The translations under genes and the position numbers were made by a program. From positions 124,001 to 188,000 of the forward strand of contig JACKQL020000090.1 in the NCBI GenBank assembly GCA_018296165.2: DNA of 64,000 bases, written 5' to 3'. Below are positions 45,056 to 56,923 of the stretch, piece after piece (position 1 is the first letter of the stretch; every line of letters begins with the position of its first letter). A model generated the notes under the pieces. The model searched no databases and was not told the origin of the DNA. It was given only the letters and a program-made list of their open reading frames with translations. The stretch is from Termitomyces sp. T153 (taxonomy: Eukaryota > Basidiomycota > Agaricomycetes > Agaricales > Lyophyllaceae).

Positions 45056-47110
45056 ATGCCTGCCACCCCAAAACAAAAGGAACGTGCTATTGATGTTGAA
45101 GACCAGTCAGCGATCTCAGATCAGGAAGAAGAGCAGTCTTCCGCCTCTGATATCGCCTCTCCTTCAACCTCGACACAGAAGAAGAAAAAGAAATCTAAGG
45201 CATCGAAAGCCTTGAAAGTTTTGCGTGGTGATTCGGAAATACCACAGCAACTCATCGACCATGTTCTTGATAGAGTCAAGGCCGAGCGTTCGAATGAATC
45301 TGCGGAAGTCAATCAGGAAAACGTGAGAGAGGCTCTGGAGAAGCTCAAAATCATGGATGTGGTCAAGGGAAAGGCTGGTATTGGAGGTCACAATCAGAAG
45401 GACATGGGCCAACACAAGGTGCGCTCCACTGTGTTTCTGCACGCGATCCAGCTCACGAGCTTACCGTACATAGTTCTGGGGAACGCAACCGGTACCTCAG
45501 CCTGGTGAGTATTTATGACGCGTTCAGGTAACTTCAAGACTTTTACAATAATATCATAGGTGAAGGACCGCCTATTGACGATGGCTACATCGAACCATCA
45601 AGACCTCGGGTGGAAGTCCGGCAAGACGCATATCCCTTACCAAAAGATTTCGAGTGGTCGATACTTGACTTGAGTGACCCTCAACAGGTGAGGAGACGAT
45701 GGATTTGTATCACAGTTCGTCGCTTGTTGACCTTCTTCGTTAGAACAAGGAGGTGTATGACCTCTTGTCATTGAACTATGTTGAAGATGATCAGGCCGCC
45801 TTCAGATTCCAATACACTGCAGAATTTCTCCATTGGCGCGTTCAACAATTTCCATTCACTTCATGAAAAACTTACATCAGTGCAGGGCACTCACCCCTCC
45901 AGGGTACCATAAAGAATGGCACATTGGAGTACGCGTATCATCGAACAAAAAATTGGTAGCGTTCATCTCTGGAGTCCCTATGACCATACGTGTTCGCAAA
46001 CAGTGAGTAGAAAATCTTGAAATGCATATTAAAAGCACTCATACAGCGATTTTAGTCAGATCCCAGTTGCCGAAATCAACTACCTCTGCGTGCATAAGAA
46101 ACTCCGGTCGAAGCGCCTAGCTCCTGTTTTGATCAAGGAGGTTACTCGGCAGGTCCACCTCAAGGGCGTCTTCCAAGCCATCTACACTGCCGGCGTCGTG
46201 GTCCCTACTCCAGTCTCCGTTTGTCGGTATGCAGCCTCTTTAACGCCTTCTCTAGCTGCTTATGATTCACTCCCATGAAGATATCATCATCGTCTCATAA
46301 ACGTGCAAAAACTTATTGACATCAAGTTTGCCTACGTTCCCCGCAGCATGACTCTCGCGCGGATGATCCGCGTGAACAAAGTCCCAAGTACGTTTGCTGT
46401 GCCCGGGCTTCGTGAGATGGAGGAACACGACGTGCCACAGGTGGCTGACTTATTCACGCGATACATGCGGCGATTTGATCTTGCTCCACTGTATGACCTT
46501 GACGAAGTGAAGCATCAGTTTATGAGTGGAATGGGCACCGGTGTAATCGGCGACGGTGGACCGGGCAGGAGAGTGGGACAAGTGACGTGGACTTATGTCG
46601 TTGAGGTGAAGATAGATCGGCGTCCAGAAATGAACATCACACTGAACAAGGCATATTTAGGACCCGGACACACATAAGATTACTGATTTCTTTTCCTTTT
46701 ACTCATTGCCATCGACGGTCATTAATAATGCCAAGTTCCCCGTACTCGAGGCGGCATACCTGTTCTACTATGCCACGGAAACAGCCTTTGTGGATGATGC
46801 GCAAGAGAATGGGAACCTCAAGAAGCGACTAGAGGCTGTAGTTGGGGATGCCCTTGTAGTGGCGAATAAGGCTAATTTCGACGTGTTCAACGCTTTGACT
46901 CTCATGGATAATGTACCTATTTTACAGGATCTTAAGGTACGTTTGTTATATTGCCAGCATACATTTCTGATTCAATTATGGTTACAGTTTGGTATTGGTG
47001 ACGGTATCTTAAACTTCTACCTATATAATTGGAGAACTGCGCCGCTGGCGGGTATGAATTCTGAGGGTGGCGTCCCAGCAGGGAAAGGTGTCGGCGTAGT
47101 CATGCTTTGA
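45056..47110 (+). CDS. NMT1: Glycylpeptide N-tetradecanoyltransferase (N-myristoyltransferase)
   Basis: Cytosolic enzyme that attaches myristate to N-terminal glycines. The N-terminus is charged with a Lys run (KKKKKSK), a probable ribosome-targeting region. After introns: [92 protein letters not shown] and [29 protein letters not shown] are the NMT signature blocks. The C-terminus ends GKGVGVVML; the terminal Leu carboxylate acts as the catalytic base in this family. About ten exons with short introns. The only upstream ATG-like codon in frame is a GTG, so 45056 is the start. Confidence 0.96.
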
Positions 47111-47232
47111 TATAAAATTCCCAGTGGCATTGGCATGAAATCTCTAGGATCGCGAACAGCGAATAGATAGATGGTGATAAATATACTTAGATAGATGGAC
47201 TAGAAAAATATGTACAGGTTATCATTTCACAA
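47111..47232. other. Short spacer between convergent NMT1 and UFD1
   Basis: Only 122 bp between the stop codons, AT-rich; the two 3' UTRs probably overlap. Confidence 0.6.
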
Positions 47233-48933
47233 TCAATCACTGTCATATATCATAATTACATCGTCATCGTCTACACCCCAATCAGGTGAGGGGCTTCGTT
47301 CCTTCTCCTTCCCCTTCTTGTTGCGTTGAGGCGGTCTTGGAATTCGGGCACCACCCGCTCCAACCGACCCAAGTTCTCGTGGTACACTTCGGCCCAGCGT
47401 CTGCCCTGTCCCAGTCCAATTGTGGGAGCTCTGAACAGGAGCGTTCTCCTTCTCTTTGCCCTTCGAAGAAGCGGCTGAAGGTTGAGTGTTGCGACCGCTC
47501 AGTGTATTGCCAGAGCCCGAGAAAGGCGAAGGTACCTATTTATGATACATAAATACTGGATGAGTCGAAGGTAAGTGTTTACATACTGGACTTGAAGGGT
47601 CAGGAGATCCCGGAGCAGGGGCTGGCGGTGCATAAGGAGTGACATTAAAGCCAAAGAATAAATGCCCAAATGGCAAATTGAGAGCAGCAGGGACTTTCTG
47701 GTCAGACTCGAAAGCACTGTTTGAAACAATGCGGCGTTTGCTGTGAACAAAAAGTATAAGTACGTGACCAAACCAATAATGAAATCGACCAACTCGGTGC
47801 GAATGATCTTGCTGCTCTCCGCAACTTGCTCTGCCTTACGATGACTGATGCCTCTGCCTTTGGTCTTCCGCCCACCAAGTGTCTCTCCTTTACCCTTAAA
47901 GCTCTCCCAGGCATCGCCATCCTTACTCACAGTTGTGGTGCCAGTGTTAGTGCCGGCAAATCCACCACCCAGCGAAGAGCTAGGCCGAGATGATCCAGGA
48001 GAGGATGAGTTGAGGTCAATTTTGAGCTTCGATGCCATAGTTGAGGGCGGTAGAGGTTTCGGCTTTTCTGGTTCGACATAACCAACTGGCGCTGCAAAGT
48101 CTACTTCGAGATCAGTATCCAGAACACTGATGCCCTCGCCACCCGGAGTTGTCTCCATCACGAGGATGCCAAATATGATGGAGTTATAGCAAATCTCGAT
48201 TATGTCCCCTTGAGTCAAGCATGAAAAATTCCGCAAAGCTTGTTCGAGGCTAATAGCATTGTGAATTTAACAAGATAATATCAATCGACAGCACTTACAC
48301 GGCTTTGTGATCTGAGATTTCCAGGAAATGTACGGATTGTGCTTGAAGCTTGACAAGTTTGCCCTTGGGTAATTCAGTTCCAGTTATTCTAATGGGGTCA
48401 CCTTCGTTGAGACGTAGAGTTTTCATCATCCAATAAGGAAGATGAACGACGCCTTCTTCAGCAATGAATTCTAGGACACCGGCATGGGTGGATGCAGCAG
48501 GATTGCTTGGGTTGCGCAATTGAAACATCCATGGTGATTCCAGATCAAGATTTGTCAGATTTGCAAGAGCGGATGGTGGCATGATGACTGAATAATGAAT
48601 CAGCCCGTAAAGAAGAATATCACAAGAAATGACGCGTACTCTTTCCTCCGTACGAAACGTTCTCTCGTTCCTTTCCTGGTAACATCGCCACACTGTATGC
48701 CTTGAGATATTCATCATATGATCTCGCAGAGGGGCGGCCTTGTCGAAAACCTAATCCACCAGGGAATGCTCTGTGGCGATGTTTGGATTAAAGGAACAAT
48801 AGATAGACTAGACACTCACCCTTGTGCGAGCTGGTGAAGGATGCCTCCCGGAGCATTATGACCGCCGAATCCCTTTGAAAGGTCAGATTAGCAGAGGCGG
48901 CAATGATGGCGATAGGCAACGCACAAAGTCCAT
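47233..48933 (-). CDS. UFD1: Ubiquitin fusion degradation protein Ufd1
   Basis: Cofactor of Cdc48/p97 that with Npl4 pulls ubiquitinated proteins from membranes and complexes (ERAD). The first exon is only nine bases (48933-48925, MDF). It is joined to GFGGHNAPGGILHQLAQ by a canonical intron, then to AFPGGLGFRQGRPSARSYDEYLKAYSVAMLPGKERENVSYGGK. The Ufd1 beta-barrel continues: IMPPSALANLTNLDLESPWMFQL, THAGVLEFIAEEGVVHLPYWMM, LKLQ-type barrel strands, ALRNFSCLTQGDIIEICYN, and VLDTDLEVDFAAPVGYVEP, the Cdc48/Npl4-binding region. The remaining 170 residues are Pro/Ser-rich and end in an acidic stretch (DDDDVIMIYDSD). Starts 108 bp from CCT4. Confidence 0.95.
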
Positions 48934-49041
48934 GTTGAGTGTGGTCTGGAGTAAGGAGAATACGCAAGCGTAGAGTCACACCGTGACATCTCATTTCATC
49001 GACGCGTCGATTACATAAATAATCCCTCATCGTTGTTGTCC
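48934..49041. promoter_or_regulatory. 108-bp divergent promoter, UFD1 / CCT4
   Basis: Two proteostasis genes share this spacer. A CATG at 49041-49044 gives overlapping ATG codons on both strands; only the plus-strand one (CCT4) yields a consistent protein. Confidence 0.6.
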
Positions 49042-51081
49042 ATGTCTGCAAACCCATCCCAGAGCCAGCAGGGCGTCACAAAGCCTCTCACTGGCGCCAA
49101 TGCTGCCTTCAACGACAAGGTCATATTCTGACATATCCTGACTTACCCCAACTCATCGTTCTTTCTAGGGTAAGCCCATGGAGCTGCGCCTGTCTAACAT
49201 GGTAGCGGCAAAAGGTCCGTTCATTCTCGTGCATTCGCGCTCATTTGCTGCAGTATCTGATATTCTCTGTTTTAGCAATAAGCAATGCCGTGAGGACATC
49301 CTTGGGACCCAAAGGAATGGACAAGATGGTGAGTGTTTCTTTTTCATATCTCGTTGACCGCCTCTCATGTTTTTAAAGATCCAGACAGCCAAGGGCGAGG
49401 TGATCATCACAAATGATGGTGCAACGATTCTCAAAAGCATACAGGCTCTTCATCCAGCCGCAAAAATGGCAAGATTTATCCTTTTGGGTCTGACTTTCCA
49501 CTAATGCCCAGATCAGCTCGTCGATTTGTCCGCTGCACAAGATATTGAAGCGGGTGATGGCACAACTTCAGTCGTTGTTTTGGCCGGAAGCTTTCTGGGT
49601 GCTGCTGAAAAGATGCTGCAGAAGGGGATTCATCCGACGATCATCGCAGAAGCTTTTCTCAAAGCGTCAGTAAAGGCCGTGGAATACCTAACGGAAATGT
49701 CAACCCCAGTGGATCTGAGTGACAATGCGAGTCTATTACGTGCAGCAAGCACATCTTTGAATTCCAAAGTAAACCAGATCTCATGTTCATCTGCTACTAG
49801 TGTTGATCCCTACTATCTAGATCGTTTCTCAATATTCATCTACCTTGGCACCTATTGCAGTCGCTGCCGTTACGCGTCTTGTGACGCCAAGTTCTTCGAA
49901 TGTTGATCTGCGTGATATTCGTGTCGTCAAAAAGGTTGGAGGAACGATTGAGGATACTGAGCTCGTCGATGGGGTTGTTTTGCACCAGAACGTTGTCACA
50001 TCCGCTGGTGGTCCTACACGCATGGAAAAAGCTAAGATTGCAATAATTCAGTTCCAGCTCAGTGCTCCCAAACCCGACGTATGTTGTACCGCTTGTTTCT
50101 CGCCATCTCATTCAATCTTCACTCAATATTTAGATGGATAACACAGTCGTGATCAACGACTATCGCCAAATGGACAAAGTTATCAAAGAAGGGCGCCAAT
50201 ATCTGCTCAACCTTTGCAAAAAAATAAAAAAGGCTAATTGCAATGTCCTTCTCATCCAAAAATCCATCCTTCGCGATGCTGTCGATGAGACTGCATTGAA
50301 CTTCCTCAAGCGTCTCAATATTCTTGTAGTCAAAGATATCGAGCGTGACGAAATCGAGTTCCTCTCAAAAAGCTTCGGTTGCAAACCCATTGCTGATATC
50401 GAAGCGTTCACAGAGGACAAGCTGGGTTATGCTGATCTAGTGGAAGAGGATTCGCAATCGGGAGCGAAAGTGGTCAAGATCACGGGTGTCAAGAACCGGG
50501 GGCGGACCGTCAGCATCCTTGCTATGGGTAGCAACAACCTGGTGGTTGAAGAATGTGAGCGCAGTCTTCACGACGCACTTTGCGTTGTACGGTGCCTTGT
50601 GAAGAAGCGGTACGACTTTCTTCTGAAACTTGAGCAGCCTGTTGGCGACTCCGCTAATGTGATTCTAGTGCGTTGATTGGTGGTGGCGGTGCCCCGGAAA
50701 TTCATGTCTCTCGTCTTTTATCGCAATACTCGCAATCTTTGAAGGGTATGGAAGCATACTGTTTCCAGGCCTATGCCGACGCTCTTGAGGTCATTCCGGT
50801 CACGCTGGCTGAAAACGCAGGCCTGAATCCCATTGCCATTGTGACTGAGCTCAGGAATCGGCATGCTCTTGGAGAGAGAACCGCTGGTATCAATGTTCGC
50901 AGGGTATGTAATTCGCTTTTTACAAGAGGATCAATTCACTTATGATTGTCAGGGTCTGATATCCAACATCTTAGAGGAAGAGGTTGTGCAACCTTTACTT
51001 GTTTCAACAAGTGCCATCGAGCTTGCCACTGAAACGGTGTGCTTGCTCTTGAAGATCGATGACTATGTGCAAGCTCGGTAG
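49042..51081 (+). CDS. CCT4: T-complex protein 1 subunit delta (CCT4)
   Basis: Subunit of the cytosolic chaperonin CCT/TRiC that folds actin, tubulin and WD proteins. About nine exons: [33 protein letters not shown] and [19 protein letters not shown] (ATP pocket), [20 protein letters not shown] with the GDGTT phosphate-binding motif. [14 protein letters not shown] follows an intron near 49770. The apical part has [27 protein letters not shown]. The C-terminal GGGGAPE motif and [39 protein letters not shown] complete it. Length is near the family's 530. Secure. Confidence 0.96.
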
Positions 51082-51275
51082 ATTATATAGGTTTCGCCGT
51101 TGATCCGTATAAATCAGGAATGAGGGATATACAATATCTAAGCAATTTTTTCATTTGAGACAAGATGAGTAGCGTATGATGGTGTATGCTGGGTTTGGAA
51201 CTACAGCTAATATGTTTGCCTAATTTAATCACTATGCACCTGAAAGACTAACAAGTAACATAACCAAAGAGTTGT
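51082..51275. other. Intergenic between convergent CCT4 and carrier gene
   Basis: AT-rich 194 bp with no coding signal. Confidence 0.6.
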
Positions 51276-52840
51276 TCACTGCTCTGAATTGGCTGCGTAA
51301 GGTAGATTGTCTATGTAGTTGCCGACCAGATCGAAGAGCGTCCAGAGTAATCCATGAGTAGTGATACTGCGCACAGCACTGACACCAAGACCTCGATATA
51401 TTCGTGCCATACCCATAAGCAGCGGTTTTGGAGCGTTTGGGTCTGGACCTGTACCAAGTTAAGAAACCTCCTATCTTTAAGGCAAATATGTTATACAGAC
51501 CTCGTATAAGGCGGTGAAGGGTCTCAAATACTCCTCGATACTTTTCACCAGCAAGCGCCCGTTGCTGTACCTTGGTTTTGACCCTATAATTTGATTGATA
51601 AATGCCGAAGCGAGGGTGAAATAAAAAAGATGACATTTACACGTCGAGGGGATATATGAGAGCCCATGATGTAACCTTGATAGAGAATGTTAAGGTGTAT
51701 GCTCCAGGACACCAGCGTAACATACCCCAGCCAAAGACCCACAAAAGAATGGAACAAGATTTGGATGCATGGGCAGCCATGACGGTGTTGGGCCTTGTTC
51801 GCCGTTCCTCTTCCGCCCAAGTAAATGCCGCATGCCATCGTATTCAAAGAAATAAAGCGCGGTCCCTGCCGTATCCCGGACTGAATATATGAAAGTGGTA
51901 TGAGTAGATTGGCTTGAAGTTCGATCAGCAACAGCTTCACGCACGAAAGTGTAAACGAAATCCAGTATAAAGTCCTGCAAATCCATTAGTTTTGATTTGC
52001 TTCAAAACTTCTAATGTTCCAGGAGGCCTCGTAAGGTGTACCCCCTTGGTAGCAGCAATAGAAAATTCTAGTTGCCTTCGTATCTAATGGAATAATCAAA
52101 CAGAGAAAGATAAACATCCATACACCTTGCTAACCTTAACGAGTTCAAATGCTAGAGTATATGGTGAGGTCATACAGCATGACAAGATGCGAAAAGAACG
52201 CACGACAACTGGCGCAGGATATCAAAGCTCCCGACATGGCACCGCCAGCGCCACCAGTAAGAGCAGCATCAATTACACTATCACGACAGAGAATGTTGTA
52301 GTCACGAAAGCCTTCTTTTGTTTTGGTGTATATCGTGAAACTCGCCGCGCCTGGGAATTGACTGAATTGGAAAACAGGTTGACAAAAAAGCATTCAACAC
52401 TCACGGACGAACGAAATAGTCACGAGGGGTATCCAAATTCCACGATAAAAGCCCATGACGCCCTCTTCTCGATATACAATGCTGGCCAGTCTAGGGATGG
52501 TTGTGGGCGCCCTCGTCGTTTGCAGTCTGGACTTGAGAGAATCCAGCTATGCAATATGATATTGTATTCAGAATCGAAGAAAGATACAGACGATGAGAGG
52601 TTACATACCGGATACCCAACGAAAGTGGAGATAGCACTGGCCGAGGTAGCACATACGATAGCCCTCCAACCTGAAATCGTCTGTTCAGATGATTGAGCAC
52701 AACGATGACGATATAAGCATACGTCGAAGAGCATCATGGAGAGCAGCCGGGTCATACAGAGGATCAGATGTACTATTGGCTCGCGTCAGTGAGACAGACT
52801 CCGGATTGGAAAAAGAAACAGCAGACGTTTTTCCATCCAT
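51276..52840 (-). CDS. Mitochondrial carrier family protein
   Basis: Inner-membrane solute carrier with three repeats of two helices. Minus-strand exons: MDGKTSAVSFSNPES ... ALHDALRR, then WRAIVCATSASAISTFVGYP, and the first signature PLDSLKSRLQTTRAP (PxDxxKxR). IVYREEGVMGFYRGIWIPLVTISFVR is the matching even helix. The next exons have PGAASFTIYTKTKEGFRDYN and AALTGGAGGAMSGALISCA. Then AGTALYFFEYDGMRHLLG, VPFFCGSLAGVTSW and the third signature YPLDVVKTKVQQRALAGEKYRG. The end GLGVSAVRSITTHGLLWTLFDLVGNYI terminates at 51276. Substrate contact residues were not matched to a class; carnitine/ornithine-like or unknown. The middle exon ends are approximate. Confidence 0.85.
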
Positions 52841-53590
52841 AGAGCTCGGTTACTTGGCTGGCGGACGGACCAGCTTCGTGCGGGTGCACGACAGGGCAGC
52901 GTTGAGTCGAGCTAGAGCGAAGTCTTTCGAGTGAAGGATTTGTGGATTGCAGACTCTGAGTGCCAACAAGCGAGCAAACGCGTTCCTGTCACTTGACCTC
53001 CGTCAAATTCGTCCGAATGTATAATTATAACTACTTTTGCTTGTGAAAATCATCGATCCGGAAAGAACAAATACCTAGAATACGCGATCACATGGGTACT
53101 GTATACATTGCCCCTACATATACCGAAACCACACCATTCTCCGTGAATGACGCTATAAGGTCCACATCATCGTTTACAGTGGTAGAAATACCTTTGCGAA
53201 TCTAACTTCTGTCGTTTTTCGGAAGGAACCGGTAGGTAAGTTGAAATGTACCCTTGTAAGCGTGGTTGAGCCGATCCACACAAGAGTACCACGAGCTTGT
53301 CCGAATCCTTGGTCGAGTCATTAATGAGCGATGCGCAATTTGTCACCAATGCCTGTACAGACCTTATCTGAGTGCCACAGATGCACCTTGTTCTCATCTC
53401 TCACTCAGGGTTGGACCCGCCTCTTATGCCGTACTTTCCTTGTATCTGCATTCGAATTGTTCAAACAGATTCTGACTTGCAGTCCCGGGTGTGAAAAGTC
53501 TCCAGTCTTGTCTCTTCCACTGGTCGGCTCTTTCACATTGTTGATCTACTCCAACCAAAAGTCAAGCCCTAATGCATCATGGTTCAAACG
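52841..53590. other. Upstream region of the carrier gene, no gene recognised
   Basis: Frames of up to 88 codons on both strands. One plus-strand frame (53266-53475) contains a Cys-rich run (RCAICHQCLYRPY) but I cannot join it to neighbours. Confidence 0.35.
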
Positions 53591-53599
53591 GCCATAAGT

Positions 53600-54360
53600 G
53601 ATGCAAATCTTCCAGGCCGGAAGATGAGGAGGCTTGGAGGTTGGGGTTGATGAACGTAGAGCTCCCAGGGAGTATGATGGGTGCATACTATCGCTGTAAC
53701 AATGGAAGGTACTGACTACGTATATATGGGAAAGATGGCTCACGAGCGCCGATACTTATATTGGGCTGTTTGATGAACGTGAAAAGGTTGTTAAGCTGTG
53801 GAACGACTCCAAAATGGCCCTGGGCGAGATGATTTGCATTCTGAAATTTCTACCTGAAAGTTCTTCGTGGCTTGAGGTACGACGGCCTGGAGAACGTGTA
53901 GAGATTGCGGAGGGTGTGGCAAATCGGCCTGAGGGTCGAACAAGGGACGTCCGTGGTGAAACAACAAGTTTCAAGGGACGCAACGGCTGCAGAACTCCAA
54001 GTACAGTGAAAGCTCAGAAATCAATCAGAATATGGTGGGAGAACGAAATGGGACCAGCTGCTCCACTTTTGACTACTTTTGCGCAAGGCGGTTTTATTCC
54101 TCGTGAAGAGTCAGTCCCTTCAAGGCTGCAAGAGTACCCCCGTTCTGTTGTTGTCTGTGATTCCAACTCTTTGCGAATCAGACCAGCCCTTCTCCTTCCA
54201 CGGTGAACCTTCCGCGCTCTCAGGGTCGTCATTCTCCCGAACTCGAGGCCGCTATTTCCTCAATGGAGCCCACTATTTCCTTGGCTGCTGCAGATGAGGG
54301 AACTGAAGAGTCTGTCGATGATAACGGTGAGATCCTGCCACCAACCTCTTTCGGAATTTA
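53600..54360 (+). CDS. Probable hypothetical gene, incomplete model
   Basis: Plus-strand pieces look coding but do not match a known family. One begins after a CCAG acceptor near 53612 (PEDEEAWRLGLMNVELPG), the next has TYIGLFDEREKVVKLWNDSK and MICILKFLPESSSWLE (about 53730-53877), and the last ends HSPELEAAISSMEPTISLAA ... ILPPTSFGI with a stop at 54358-54360. Acidic C-termini of this kind are common in real proteins. I could not fix all splice junctions or a start codon, so the span and exon count are guesses. Confidence 0.35.
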
Positions 54361-54378
54361 GAGATGGATTTTCTATTT

Positions 54379-55980
54379 TCTTTCGAATATTGGAGGACCT
54401 ACGCCAGGGCGTTGATTGTAACTCTGCTTTGTAGCTTTGTATTGGGTACAACCGCTCATCCCTGCATTATTTTTCATTAATTTTTGAATCAGGCCCAGGA
54501 GATTGGTTTATGGTCGGAAAACTACCGTCAACTGTGGAAGAAGGCACCTGCGGTCTGGGACAAAATCAATCGTCACCTCAGAGAATATCAACGAACCCAA
54601 GATCTTCCAGCGCCATATGTTGCAAACTGGTCTTTCCCTTTATGATCAAGTTGATTTTGGTTTAAACAATATTTTTATGCCGACACTTCTTGTCGAGATG
54701 TTTTGTTGTGTATGCTATCTACGCCGAGATGATCCAGACTCAAGTGTTGTCATCGCAAAGCAGTCGGGCACTGGTGCGTTCACTTTTTTTGTATTCCGGA
54801 ATTGTACATCCCATCTTTCACAGGAAAAAGCATTTGGCTTGGGTACTTCCTCTTTCAACTCCTTCGTTGCAACCAACCTATTGTCGTGATCCTTCAATAT
54901 TCTTTTTCTTTTCGACTTTGATGAAGTTTATTCGATTTCCAGGATAGACTTCATTCGGGAATACCTTCTGTATATTCCATTATCTGGTTTGCTTGATACA
55001 GACAATCTTGCACCGGGCGATGCACCCTTACACATTCTCTTGTCTTCCCTGTTATGGCGTCTTCCCCTAATCAGGGCCGGTTTAGGCCCTGGTCAAGAAG
55101 AGAGATGGACGTCTCTTTAGTATGCCTCTCTGGAATGATACTGAATTGTTTCTCTATTGGAAAAACCTTCGAGCTTCCAGCTGATCACTTTGATTTGAGT
55201 TAGGATAAATCCTACTACTCCTTATGTAACCAGCAAACGCAGTCGCTGATTACAATATTCAGCGAGATGAGGGGGAGACGAAAACCCAATTAGAGACCTT
55301 GGCCGGAAAGAAATACATCAAGCTGTGTTCGAATATGGCAGAGCAACCGGCGATGTTTATTTTGCGATGTATCGGCCCAAGAGAGTATCGAGAGCCAACA
55401 CGAGGATAGCGATCATCCAAGCAATGCTGAACAGCCCGTCTGACCCTTCGAATCACAGTTATTGTGTCATGGCTGTCATCCCCATCTATCAGCCCCAAAC
55501 CAGTATTTCTGTGGAAGATGATTCGTTCAGTCTTGGATTCGAATTTGTTGCCATTGTCTCGCATCAAAAGAGAGTTCTCTGAACTGGAAGTGGGCTCAGC
55601 ACGAGTCCTGAATAACATCTGCCGTTCATTCTCCGGAAACTTCTTCCTTTGCTGACTGGGCCTTTCAATCCTTTGCATACGCTCTTCTCCTGGAAAGAGG
55701 AACAGATTCTTCGACTGCGCTCCATCCTTTGATTCAAATGGAACGTTCTGATCGTTCATCAAACTCTGGTCAAGTCTGCTTCGTAAGTTCCTCAGGTACC
55801 CCCTCCCCATAATCAAGCAATTAAGTTGCCGCTCTTACCAAGAGCAATATCATAACAGACTTTGATGTTACCAGTCTGGCCTCCATCAATTATGTCTGAT
55901 GACGAAGAGATGGACAACGACGAAGACGAGGACAATGGAATGAATCGGCGAACCTGTTACGACAAGCTAAAGCTGAGCTA
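54379..55980 (+). other. Unresolved coding-like stretch
   Basis: A possible start (MDFLFSFEYWRTYARALIV) is followed across a 47-nt GT-AG intron by LAQEIGLWSENYRQLWKKAP and WDKINRHLREYQRTQDL. Further on, plus-strand frames read DFDEVYSISRIDFIREYLLYI, then TSSFADWAFQSFAYALLLERG near 55640 and an acidic run (DDEEMDNDEDED) near 55900. Opposite them, a minus-strand frame of 185 codons (55816-55259) is also open and Lys/Glu/Arg-rich. I cannot decide between the strands and recognise no family. Confidence 0.3.
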
Positions 55981-56288
55981 AGACGCGGGGGTAAAGTAAG
56001 CATGTAGTATGGTATCGTAGTGAGGGCATGATATATATTTTCTCGTAAGTTATACATGGCATGTGTGAGGCAGGATTACGTCGCAGGATGTGCAAAAGCG
56101 AACCATGGGTAGCTTATTTTTTCTACAGTGGGCGACCAGTGATGTACCTGTGTGTTTTGCGGGTTATAAATATTTTGACCTCCTGTGATATGTGGATTTT
56201 CCGTTTTGTCTGTAATGTCGAGTTCTTGCTTCGGTAATACCATTTTCGGCGTTGGACTCCTCTTTATCCTATACCCTACTACTCTGTA

Positions 56289-56720
56289 TCATATAAATAT
56301 ACTTAAAGGAGAATCGGAGATGGTGCTTGAAGCGCCGTTAAAATCGTTATGAAGGGATTCAATCTCGCAAAAATGGCACAAATAGCCATCGCAACATGAT
56401 CGACACGGATTGGAGGTATTGTCAACACGTTGGCAATTGACTCCAATGACGACGATGGGTTCCCGTGTCACAGTACATGGCGCAGGACGCTCCGAGTTGA
56501 TGGTGTCGTCAGTAACAGAGGCGCTTTCGCATGTAGTGTCCCTGAGAGGTCAAATAGTACCGTAGCTGGTGGTACAGTACTCCGAGGAGCAGCACAGGTG
56601 TTGGAAGATAGTGATCCAGGGAAGAACCAATCAGTGATTCGGACAGCGATAGTCCGGATCCCAGCAAGAGTATTAATTGACATGGAAAGAAGAATAAGAC
56701 ACGAACATGGATTAAGCCCA
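56289..56720 (-). other. Possible small cysteine-rich secreted protein (hydrophobin-like tail)
   Basis: A minus-strand frame 56471-56289 reads EPIVVIGVNCQRVDN, then PCRSCCDGYLCHFC and HNDFNGASSTISDSPLSI. The order C...PIxVIGV...C...CC...FNG...SPxxI resembles the second half of class I hydrophobins, but two extra Cys and a long gap before FNG do not fit. Upstream, another frame offers a hydrophobic leader (VLFFFPCQLILLLGSG). No intron arrangement I tried joins them without a stop, so this may be a decayed or diverged gene. Confidence 0.3.
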
Positions 56721-56923
56721 TAGCGTGGATGGAGAGCAGAAGAACCTACAAGATCTTACTGCATAATTTTATACCTCATATATAACTAGGAGTAGGAATA
56801 GTTATTGTCACACTGCGGAATCGTGTTGCATGTTGTACTGTGCGTCGAATAAACAGAAATTCTATTCTCCTTTTCGCGGAGCTGATAAGTACAAGGCTGT
56901 GAGTACGTTGGCTGTGAAATATA

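Noticed and set aside
48788..49057. UFD1 start at 49043 (MDNNDEGLF)
   Set aside because: The phase does not lead into GFGGHNAPGG, and its ATG overlaps the CCT4 start; the MDF start at 48933 fits.
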